NCBI GenBank assembly: GCA_016783995.1
Contig: JADHVN010000062.1
Coordinates: 1-7,966 of the forward strand
Reading direction: 5' to 3'
Length of the DNA stretch: 7,966 nt
DNA from: Actinomycetota bacterium
GTDB taxonomy: Bacteria; Actinomycetota; Humimicrobiia; Humimicrobiales; Humimicrobiaceae
Every line of letters starts with the position of its first letter. Positions within the stretch are counted from its first letter, which is position 1. Made by a program: the position numbers and the translations under genes. The notes beneath the pieces were generated by a model. The model was not told where the DNA came from. It saw only the letters and a program-made list of their open reading frames with translations, and ran no database searches. Below are positions 1 to 6,600 of the stretch, in pieces.

Positions 1-1154
1 ATATTGCTGAAAACCTGTATATGAACGGTTATATAAGTTATCCCCGGACTGATAACACGGTTTACTCTTCCTCGATAGATGTAAAAGAGATTGTAAGAAT
101 GCTTGGTAGTTCCGGTGAATATTCCCGGATGTCTGAAGCTGTCCTTGCGCAGAAGAAGATAGTAGCAAGCCGGGGCAAAAGAAGATCAACAGATCATCCG
201 CCAATTCATCCTACATCAGTTGTGCAAAAAGCTAACTTGAGCAGTGATGAGTGGAAGCTGTATGATCTGATTGTAAGAAGATTTATATGCACCCTGCTTC
301 CTGCAGCAAAAATTAAAATTGTAATTGCAACTATTGATATAAATGGAGAGCCATTTATTGCTAACGGCTCCAACATTATAGATGAAAGCTGGATAAAGTT
401 TTATCCGTACTATAAGCATAAAGATGTTTTTATTCCCCGGCTTAAAGAAGAACAAATAATAACTGTCACCGGTAAAGAATTGCTGGATAAAGAAACCAAA
501 CCACCTGTAAGGTATACCCAGGGAAGGCTGGTTGAAAAAATGGAAGAACTTGGTCTGGGTACAAAGGCAACCCGCCATACAATTATACAAAACTTAATCC
601 TGCGAGGATATGTAAGTGGAAATCCTCTCCAGCCTTCTGAAAAAGCTATTGCAGTAGTCAAGATGTTAAAAAAACATGCTGAAAAGATATCATCCCCGGA
701 TATGACTTCAGAGCTGGAAATGTATATGGATGGTATTGTAAACGGGGATGAGACTAAAGAGGATGTTGTGGATAGGTCAAGAAAGATGTTAAGTGAAGTA
801 ATGACTGTTCTTCAAAATGAAAAGGAGGAGATATCACAGGAGATAAAAAAAGGAATCAGAGAAGATCTGGTAGTAGGTAAATGTCCGGGTGAAAATTGTA
901 ATGGGGATTTAATTGTCAGAACCGCAAGAAAAACAAGGAAAAGATTTATAGGATGCAATGCTTATCCCGGGTGCAGAACTACATTTTCACTTCCACAGAA
1001 GGGTCTTTTGGTTACGATAAGAGAAGAGTGTAAGCATTGTGGATATCCTATAGTTAAAATTATAAATAAAGGGAGAAAACCCTGGGATTTATGTATAAAT
1101 CCGGATTGTCCTGGAAAAGATGAGAAATATAAAAACTACAACAATAATAAATGA
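1..1154 (+). CDS. topA: Type IA DNA topoisomerase, archaeal-type TopA, C-terminal part (5' partial)
   Basis: This enzyme relaxes negatively supercoiled DNA by single-strand cleavage and strand passage. The frame is open from base 3 to the window edge, so the N-terminal Toprim part lies upstream; the in-frame ATG at 21 is internal. The active-site motif GYISYPRTD is present, and its catalytic tyrosine (ISY) is encoded at 39-41. Counting residues from the ATG at 21, DHPPIHPT lies near 58-65 and GLGTKATR near 178-185, which is the usual helix-turn-helix region of the fold. The C-terminus carries two C4 zinc-binding motifs, Cys288/293/312/318 and Cys337/340/358/363. The DHPPIHPT, PPVRYTQ and LGLGTKATR wording resembles archaeal TopA more than the E. 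coli type (inference from memory of the family). The stop is at 1152-1154. The 3' end overlaps the next gene by 35 bases, suggesting co-transcription and translational coupling. Confidence 0.93.
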   Translation, partial: IAENLYMNGYISYPRTDNTVYSSSIDVKEIVRMLGSSGEYSRMSEAVLAQKKIVASRGKRRSTDHPPIHPTSVVQKANLSSDEWKLYDLIVRRFICTLLPAAKIKIVIATIDINGEPFIANGSNIIDESWIKFYPYYKHKDVFIPRLKEEQIITVTGKELLDKETKPPVRYTQGRLVEKMEELGLGTKATRHTIIQNLILRGYVSGNPLQPSEKAIAVVKMLKKHAEKISSPDMTSELEMYMDGIVNGDETKEDVVDRSRKMLSEVMTVLQNEKEEISQEIKKGIREDLVVGKCPGENCNGDLIVRTARKTRKRFIGCNAYPGCRTTFSLPQKGLLVTIREECKHCGYPIVKIINKGRKPWDLCINPDCPGKDEKYKNYNNNK

Positions 1155-1977
1155 AGCGAAAAGGCTTCTGATTGAAGCAAGTTTTAATCTTCCTTGTGAT
1201 GTTATAGAGGCTGTTAAGAGCGCTGCTAAGAAAGAGATTAGTAAGAGAGCCAAAAAAATCCTTGAACTTACTTTAGAAAATGCAAAAATTGCAAAAAAAC
1301 AAAAACTCCCCTTATGTCAGGATTGTGGCCTGGTTTATATTGATCTTGATATTGGTCCTGATATCTGCATTGAGAACAGCGGCAGCTTAAATAGCTTATT
1401 GAACCAGGCAGTAGCAGATATTTATATCAGTAATTATCTTAGAAAATCAATAGTTTCTGATCCGTTATATGAGAGAAAAAACACTTCAGGTAACACCCCT
1501 GCAATCATTAGTACCAGTTTTACTTCCAGTCCTGGTCTTCATATAAAAATATATTTAAAAGGAGGAGGTAGTGAAAATTGTTCCTATTTTTATATGCTGA
1601 ATCCATCAACCGGAGAAGGTGAAATAATTGACCTGGTTTTGGATGTGGTAAAAAAGAATGTTACTAAATGCTGCCCGCCGGTAATTGTTGGTATTGGAGT
1701 TGGCGGGACGTCTTCAGAAGTGGTCAAACTTGCAAGGACAGCCAGCTTTAGAAATCTAGAGATTAGGAATCCGGATAAAAGATACAGGCAGTTAGAAAAG
1801 AAAATACTGGGCGCAATAAATGAGACTGGAATAGGACCACAGGGTCTGGGCGGAAAAACAACTGCGCTAGCCTGCAATATAGAGTATGCTCCCTGTCATA
1901 TGGCTTCCTTCCCGCTGGCAGTTTTTATGGGCTGTCATTCCACAAGAAGGGCTGACTCAAAAATATCGCCGCCATAA
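1120..1977 (+). CDS. Class I fumarate hydratase / L-tartrate dehydratase, alpha subunit
   Basis: This is the alpha (N-terminal domain) subunit of the two-subunit, oxygen-sensitive [4Fe-4S] hydro-lyase family, which interconverts fumarate and malate or dehydrates tartrate in the cytoplasm. Family motifs occur in order: LPLCQDCG (Cys66), NTSGNTPAII (121-130), KGGGSEN (147-153), CCPPVIVGIGVGGTSS (184-199), GPQGLGGKTTAL (239-250) and CHMASFPLAV...GCHSTRRA (259-278). Probable cluster ligands, by analogy with E. coli FumA, are Cys66, Cys185 and Cys272. At 285 residues the length is normal for the subunit. The ATG at 1120 is chosen because the N-terminus (MRNIK...IEASFNLPCDVIEA) matches where family members start, although only a weak GGA lies just before it; coupling to topA may supply ribosomes. 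The usual QDTG is QDCG here. The beta subunit does not follow on the same strand but faces this gene, with a 43-base overlap. Fumarate and tartrate specificity cannot be separated from the sequence. Confidence 0.92.
   Translation: MRNIKTTTIINEAKRLLIEASFNLPCDVIEAVKSAAKKEISKRAKKILELTLENAKIAKKQKLPLCQDCGLVYIDLDIGPDICIENSGSLNSLLNQAVADIYISNYLRKSIVSDPLYERKNTSGNTPAIISTSFTSSPGLHIKIYLKGGGSENCSYFYMLNPSTGEGEIIDLVLDVVKKNVTKCCPPVIVGIGVGGTSSEVVKLARTASFRNLEIRNPDKRYRQLEKKILGAINETGIGPQGLGGKTTALACNIEYAPCHMASFPLAVFMGCHSTRRADSKISPP
1935..1977. other. Antisense 43-base overlap between the alpha and beta hydratase genes
   Basis: The last 13 codons plus stop of the alpha gene (from the His of GCHSTRRA to the terminal PP) lie on the opposite strand to the last 13 codons plus stop of the beta gene (YGGDIFE to LVE). 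Codon registers are such that third positions of one gene pair with third positions of the other. Both 3' ends therefore constrain each other, and no separate intrinsic terminator fits between the genes. Any terminator for either transcript must lie inside the other gene. Confidence 0.85.
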
Positions 1978-2486
1978 ATGTCATAAGCTACAAACAGAGG
2001 CAAATCTTCTACTACTATTTCATGTACTGCTTCTGCCTCTAAATCACTATATGCAATGATTTTAATATCTTTTACTTTTGTAGAAAGATAGGCGGAAATG
2101 CCTCCTACTGATACAAGATAGACAGATTTATATTTTTTTAGAAGTTCCTTTATCTTATCACTTCTCCTGCCTTTTCCTATCATTGCTTTAAGTCCTGCCT
2201 TAAGCAGTGGTTCGGTTAAATTATCCATTCTGGCGCTGGTGGTGGGACCAATACTTCCGCTCTTTTTGCCGGGAGGGGTTGGTGAGGGACCTACATAAAA
2301 TACAGTCTTATTTTTTAAATCAAGGGGCAATTTTTTATGGTACCTGATAGCATCAACAATTCTCTTATGAGCTGCATCCCTGGCTCCGAATATAGTACCA
2401 CTTAAATAAATGATATCCCCGGCTTTTAATTTTTTAATTTTTTCTTCTGTTAGCGGTGTAGATAACCTGAAAGTATTGCCACTCAT
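1935..2486 (-). CDS. Class I fumarate hydratase / L-tartrate dehydratase, beta subunit
   Basis: This is the beta (C-terminal domain) partner of the alpha subunit; the two together form the active hydro-lyase. Family motifs visible in the 183 residues are STPLTEEKIKKLKAGD (9-24), SGTIFGARDAAHKR (29-42), YVGPSPTPPGK (64-74), GSIGPTTSARMD (77-88), the MIGKG stretch (102-106), the VSVGGISAYLS stretch (125-135) and the terminal VVEDLPLFVAYDIYGGDIF region (158-176). Length and both ends fit the family. The ATG at 2486 is the start because an in-frame TAA lies two codons upstream and the N-terminus aligns with relatives; the ribosome binding site is weak (GAAAG about 10 bases upstream). The gene lies 30 bases downstream of the lipoprotein gene on the same strand, so the two probably share a transcript. 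The stop (TGA, complement of 1935-1937) lies inside the alpha gene. No degradation is visible, so both subunits look functional. Confidence 0.92.
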   Translation of the reverse strand: MSGNTFRLSTPLTEEKIKKLKAGDIIYLSGTIFGARDAAHKRIVDAIRYHKKLPLDLKNKTVFYVGPSPTPPGKKSGSIGPTTSARMDNLTEPLLKAGLKAMIGKGRRSDKIKELLKKYKSVYLVSVGGISAYLSTKVKDIKIIAYSDLEAEAVHEIVVEDLPLFVAYDIYGGDIFESALLVE

Positions 2487-2516
2487 TTTTTACCGGTCTT
2501 TCTAATCCTTCCAGTT

Positions 2517-3356
2517 TTACTCATCATCAGTATTAAAATATCTGTCTCTTTTAAAATAATTGTCATAGGTATAAAGCGGTTTTCTGGTAGGAGGTGGTTT
2601 TTTATTTCTCCTTGAGCTAAAGACTAACATAAAAATTATAAAAATTATAAATAAGCCAATAAAACATAAAATTACAATTAAAAAATAGGTCAGCAGTTTT
2701 GTTTTTTTACCTTCTATATATATTTTTTTCTCATCACCATATTTTATATTCCATATGGCAATGTTATTATCCCCGATTATGTCTGCATTGTTGATGGTTA
2801 TTTTTACCGGAAATTTTACCCGATAGGTTATATTTAAAATATTACTGTCTGCTTTAGCCAGATCATTAATCCGGTTGTAGTCAGAATTTATATCTGAAGA
2901 GGCAAGGAGTGTCTCATCTATTTTCATATCTATATAATCTTCAAAGAAATATTCTCTATGAAAGAAGTAATCAACTTTTTCCAGTTTGGCATAGAATCTT
3001 TCAGGAGGAGTTTCAGAGAAATTATCTATGGAAATATGCTGGAGAAAGTTTATGTCTTCAAAATTTATAGTGGAACTGAAGTGGGTATAGTCTTCTTCTT
3101 CATAAGTTTTGTATTCTCCTTCCGGGAGGTTTTCAAATATCTTGTCAAAAAGGGATTGATTCTGACCCAAAATCACCTCACCCTTCTGCAGGTACTCCGT
3201 TTTAACTGCTATATCAATAGTTCTGGTGCCGGAATAATCAGAATTTATCTGGGTAAAGATATCAATTAGCGCCTCGTCGCAGGAAGAAATAAAAGGGATT
3301 ATAAATATAAGTAAAATAAAAATTATTAAAATTTTTAAGTAGTTTGATTTTATCAT
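2517..3356 (-). CDS. Putative lipoprotein with C-terminal transmembrane anchor, function unknown
   Basis: I do not recognise this 279-residue protein with certainty. It has a signal peptide (hydrophobic residues 9-23) ending in the lipobox ISSC, so Cys26 is the likely lipidated residue. An acidic, beta-prone extracytoplasmic region follows (about 27-218). A transmembrane helix (about 221-246) and a basic, proline-rich tail (RRNKKPPPTRKP) then predict a short cytoplasmic C-terminus. The layout (lipidated N-terminus, ectodomain, single C-terminal helix) and the stretch FPVKITINNADIIG...IWNIKYGDEKKIYIEG recall the DUF3153/LppM-type lipoproteins; this is a weak resemblance from memory. The ATG at 3356 is preferred over one at 3482 because it places the signal peptide at the N-terminus. 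Neither start has a good ribosome binding site. The gene lies 30 bases upstream of the hydratase beta gene, with no obvious functional link. Confidence 0.75.
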   Translation of the reverse strand: MIKSNYLKILIIFILLIFIIPFISSCDEALIDIFTQINSDYSGTRTIDIAVKTEYLQKGEVILGQNQSLFDKIFENLPEGEYKTYEEEDYTHFSSTINFEDINFLQHISIDNFSETPPERFYAKLEKVDYFFHREYFFEDYIDMKIDETLLASSDINSDYNRINDLAKADSNILNITYRVKFPVKITINNADIIGDNNIAIWNIKYGDEKKIYIEGKKTKLLTYFLIVILCFIGLFIIFIIFMLVFSSRRNKKPPPTRKPLYTYDNYFKRDRYFNTDDE

Positions 3357-3480
3357 TGTTTTTTTATCACATTTATAAATAATTCTAACATATCGAATAT
3401 TAATATTGTAGAAAAAGTTCGTGATTTGCAATAACCAATTAAATAAAAGAGAATTATGAAAAGAATGTTTTTTAACTAGC

Positions 3481-3486
3481 ATTATA
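3481..3486 (-). promoter_or_regulatory. Possible -10 element for the lipoprotein-beta subunit transcript
   Basis: The minus strand reads TATAAT here, about 125 bases before the chosen lipoprotein start. No good -35 hexamer lies 16-18 bases upstream, and such hexamers arise easily by chance in AT-rich DNA, so this is only a candidate. Confidence 0.25.
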
Positions 3487-3553
3487 AGCCAATAAACAAA
3501 AATGAAACTAAAATGGGTTTATTGACGTATATAATTAATGTGTTAGCATATTG

Positions 3554-3582
3554 AATCGACTAATATCACAATCGACTAATAT
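3554..3582. repeat. Two perfect 13-base direct repeats, 16-base period (possible operator)
   Basis: AATCGACTAATAT occurs at 3554-3566 and again at 3570-3582, with TCA between the copies. The second copy overlaps the best -35 candidate (TCGACT, 3572-3577) of the promoter whose TATAAT is at 3596-3601. Two same-orientation sites next to a weak -35 are typical of activator or repressor binding sites, so a regulator of the giant gene may bind here (inference). Confidence 0.5.
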
Positions 3583-3601
3583 AGCTAATTAAGGATATAA
3601 T
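3572..3601 (+). promoter_or_regulatory. Probable sigma-70-type promoter for the giant activase gene
   Basis: A perfect TATAAT lies at 3596-3601. The hexamer TCGACT (3572-3577, four of six to TTGACA) is 18 bases upstream and falls within the second 13-base repeat. Transcription would start near 3608, giving a leader of about 80 bases. A TTGACG at 3522-3527 is a better -35 but lacks a good -10 at the right distance. Confidence 0.45.
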
Positions 3602-3604
3602 ATT

Positions 3605-3622
3605 AATAGTAAGAATAGTAAG
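3605..3622. repeat. Tandem duplication of AATAGTAAG
   Basis: Two perfect adjacent copies of a 9-base unit (3605-3613 and 3614-3622) begin just after the -10 element, at about the predicted transcription start. They may affect initiation or simply reflect replication slippage. Confidence 0.6.
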
Positions 3623-3650
3623 CATTATTAAATTATTTTAAATTTTTTTA

Positions 3651-3670
3651 ATCTGTAAAAATCTGTAAAA
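3651..3670. repeat. Tandem duplication of ATCTGTAAAA
   Basis: Two perfect adjacent copies of a 10-base unit (3651-3660 and 3661-3670) lie in the leader, 8 bases before the ribosome binding site. Copy-number change by slippage would alter the leader length but not the coding frame. Confidence 0.6.
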
Positions 3671-3677
3671 AAGTTTA

Positions 3678-3684
3678 GAGGGAG
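3678..3684 (+). promoter_or_regulatory. Strong ribosome binding site deciding a GTG start
   Basis: GAGGGAG ends 5 bases before the GTG at 3690. This Shine-Dalgarno sequence, together with the ATPase phosphate motif beginning seven codons later, fixes GTG 3690 as the start of the giant gene. The TTG at 3688 is in another frame. Confidence 0.85.
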
Positions 3685-3689
3685 AAGTT

Positions 3690-6600
3690 GTGCCAGAAAA
3701 GAGTTTATATGTTGGGTATGATATAGGGTCAATTAGTGTCAACAGGGCAATCATAAATGAAAAAAAAGAAATAGTGGAAATCCTGCCATATACAAGACAC
3801 TTTGGGGAACCTATAAAATCAGTGAAAAAAGATATTGAATCAATACATAAAGGCGCTTATAAAGATAGAATAACCGGTATTTGTTTTACCGGTTCGGGAG
3901 GCAAAGAAATTGCATCTTTGCTTGGTCTTAATTTTATTAATGAAATAGAAGCCATAATCAGTGCTGTAAAATTTTTATACCGGGATACAAAAACTGTTAT
4001 AGAAATTGGCGGCCAGGATTCCAAATTCATTGATCTTGCCTATGGTGATTATGCAATGAATGAGTTATGTGCAGCAGGCACGGGCTCATTTCTTGATCAG
4101 CAGGCTTCAAGATTTGGACTGACCATAGAAGAATTTGCCAGGTTAGCATTAAAGTCTAAAAATCCCTCAACCATTGCCGGCAGATGCAGCGTGTTTGCAA
4201 AAACAGATATGATACATCTCCAGCAGGAAGCAGCAAGTGATGAGAATATTATTCTTGGTTTATGTTACGCAATGGCCAAGAGTTTTAAATCGGGGATTGT
4301 AAAGGGTAAAAAATTTGTACCCCCCATAATTTTCTGTGGCGGGGTATCTTTTAACGAAGCCATGATCAAGGCCTTTGAAGATACGTTGGGGGAAAAAGTA
4401 TTAATCCCAGAGCACAGGGCATCCATAGGGGCTATTGGGGCTGCATTAAGTTTAAACTCAAAGGTAATGGGAGAGAATTTAAATATTTCCGGATTAGCAG
4501 ATAAATTAGATGAATATCTTATAAATTTTAAATATAAGAGAGAAACATTTGCTCCTCTGGCTCTGACTAAATCCAAACTGCCTTCTAAAAAAACTCTTAA
4601 ATATAGTTTTGGCAATAAGAAAGTCGACGCCTATATTGGTATAGATGTCGGTTCAATAAGCACTAACGTTGTGGCTATAGATGAAAACAAAAAACTTATT
4701 GAAAAATGTTACCTGCGGACAGCAGGAAGGCCAATAGAAGCGGTAAGAAAGGGAATTGAGATTATTGGCAGTAAAGTTGGGGATAGAATCAATGTTAAAG
4801 GTGTGGGTACCACAGGTTCCGGAAGGTATTTAATAGGGGATTTTGTAGGTGCGGATATGGTAATAAATGAAATAACTGCTCAGGCCACGGCGGCGGCTGA
4901 TATTGACAGCCTGGTTGATACTATCTTTGAAATTGGCGGCCAGGATTCAAAATTTATATCACTGGAAAATGGTGTGGTGGTTGATTTTGAGATGAATAAA
5001 GTTTGCGCTGCCGGTACCGGTTCCTTTCTGGAAGAGCAGGCCGAAAGGTTTGATATAAAAATTGAGGATTTTGGAGATATAGCGCTTAAAGCAGAGAGTC
5101 CTATAAATCTGGGAGAGCGCTGTACTGTTTTTATGGAAACCAATGTTTATTCCCATTATCAAAAGGGCGCCAGCATTGAAGATATCCTGGCCGGTCTTGC
5201 TTATTCTATTACCATGAATTATATAAACCGGGTAGTTGGGAGGAAAAAAATAGGTAAAAAGATTTTCTTCCAGGGTGCAGTTGCATTCAACAGGTCAGTT
5301 ATAGCTGCTTTTGAAAATTATCTGGGCAAAGAAATAATCGTACCTGAAAATCATGAAGTAACTGGAGCAATAGGGGCAGCAATTAAAGTGCTTGAAAATT
5401 CCCATAAAAAGACAAAATTCAGAGGATTTGAAAATATATCTAAAGTAAGTTACTCCCATAGTTCTTTTGAATGCAAGGGTTGCCCGAACAGGTGTGAGAT
5501 AAAAAAGATTTCTATTAAAGGGCAGCCTTCATTATTTTATGGCGGCAGATGTGAAAAGTATGAAAAGGGAGAATCAAAAAGTAGTGATATTCCGGATTAT
5601 TTTGCTGAACGCGAAAACTTCCTTTTGAATTCCTACGAACCTAAAGACAATAAAGGAGCAAAAAAAATTGGTATTCCCTATTCTATGCTTACCCATGAAT
5701 TCTATCCTTTCTGGAATGCATTCTTTTCAGAGCTGGGTTTTGATTTTATCCTGTCAGATAAGACCAATAAAAAGATAATCAACGATGGGCTCCAGTGCTC
5801 TGTAGCTGAAACCTGTTTCCCAATGAAGACTACTCTTGGACATGTGCAGAATCTACTGGAGAAGGGAGTTGATTACTTATTCTTACCCACTACCAGGGAT
5901 ATGCCTACCAAAGAAAAAAATATTAAAGGGGACAGGACTGGAAGTTATCCCTGTCCTTTTATCCAGGGGACCTGGTCAATTGTGAAATCTGCCATAGATA
6001 CAGGAGAAGTTAAGATACTTGCTCCTATTTTTAATTTCAGTTTTGGAGAATATATAAAAGAAAAACAGTTGACCAGATTGGGTAAAGAACTTGGAAAAGA
6101 CAGAATGTCAATAAAAAAAGCCATAAGGCAGGCTTATCTTGCCCAGAATAAATTTTGCTCATCTGTTAAAAAAAGAGGTGAAGAGGTGCTTGGCAGCCTG
6201 AAAGATGACGAGATTGCAATTGTTGTAACCGGCAGATCATATAATAGTTGCGACAGGGCAATCAGCATGGATGTTCCCAGAAAACTAAGGGAACTTGGCT
6301 TTAAAGTAATTCCCCTTGATTACCTTTCTGTGGACTCTATTGATCTTTCAAAAGAATGGCCAAACCTGTACTGGGAATTCGGGGATAGAATTATGAGCGC
6401 GGCTAAGATAATTAATAAAGACAGAAGGCTTTACCCGGTTTATATTACTAATTTTGGCTGCGGACCTGATTCTTTCATACTCCAGTATTTTGAGAGGGAA
6501 ATGGACAGACCATTTTTAAAACTGGAGGTAGACGAGCATTCTGCAGGAGCTGGAGTGATAACCAGATGCGAAGCATTTATAGATTCCCTGATGAATGTAA

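Larger units (their letters stand above)
3357..3689. promoter_or_regulatory. Divergent intergenic region between the lipoprotein and giant activase genes
   Basis: This is a very AT-rich 333-base stretch with no convincing gene. The minus-strand frame is open across part of it (up to 3482), but that extension would put 42 residues in front of the signal peptide. It should hold promoters for both flanking genes. On the plus side there is a perfect TATAAT with repeat elements next to it. On the minus side the signals are poor: a TATAAT at 3486-3481 and a TAGAAT at 3387-3382, neither with a good -35. A 12-base perfect palindrome (AATATTAATATT) lies at 3396-3407. Confidence 0.6.

Noticed and set aside
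216..661. Two open frames on the minus strand inside the topoisomerase gene
   Set aside because: They lie opposite clear topoisomerase motifs, have low-complexity Phe/Ser-rich translations, and show no ribosome binding site or recognisable domain.
1935..1977. Assembly inversion or chimeric join as the cause of the convergent subunit genes
   Set aside because: Not fully excluded, but a random join would be unlikely to leave both reading frames complete with family-like C-termini that overlap one another.
1935..2000. Bidirectional terminator between the convergent genes
   Set aside because: The genes overlap, and I saw no GC-rich hairpin with a T tract on either strand here.
3396..3407. 12-base perfect palindrome AATATTAATATT as an operator
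   Set aside because: It is made only of A and T in very AT-rich DNA, where such palindromes arise by chance.
3357..3482. Upstream ATG at 3482 as the lipoprotein start, adding 42 residues
   Set aside because: It would bury the signal peptide and lipobox behind a basic, non-conserved-looking extension, and there is no ribosome binding site before it.
3554..3582. CRISPR or attachment-site interpretation of the 13-base direct repeats
   Set aside because: There are only two copies, with a 3-base spacer and no mobile-element gene or spacer-sized gaps nearby; paired regulator sites fit better.
3608..3689. Riboswitch or structured leader before the giant gene
   Set aside because: The leader is almost all A and T with short tandem repeats, and no stable stem or known riboswitch core is visible.
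4265..5162. Several minus-strand open frames within the giant activase gene
   Set aside because: They are antisense to strongly conserved ATPase motifs and have no recognisable domain of their own.
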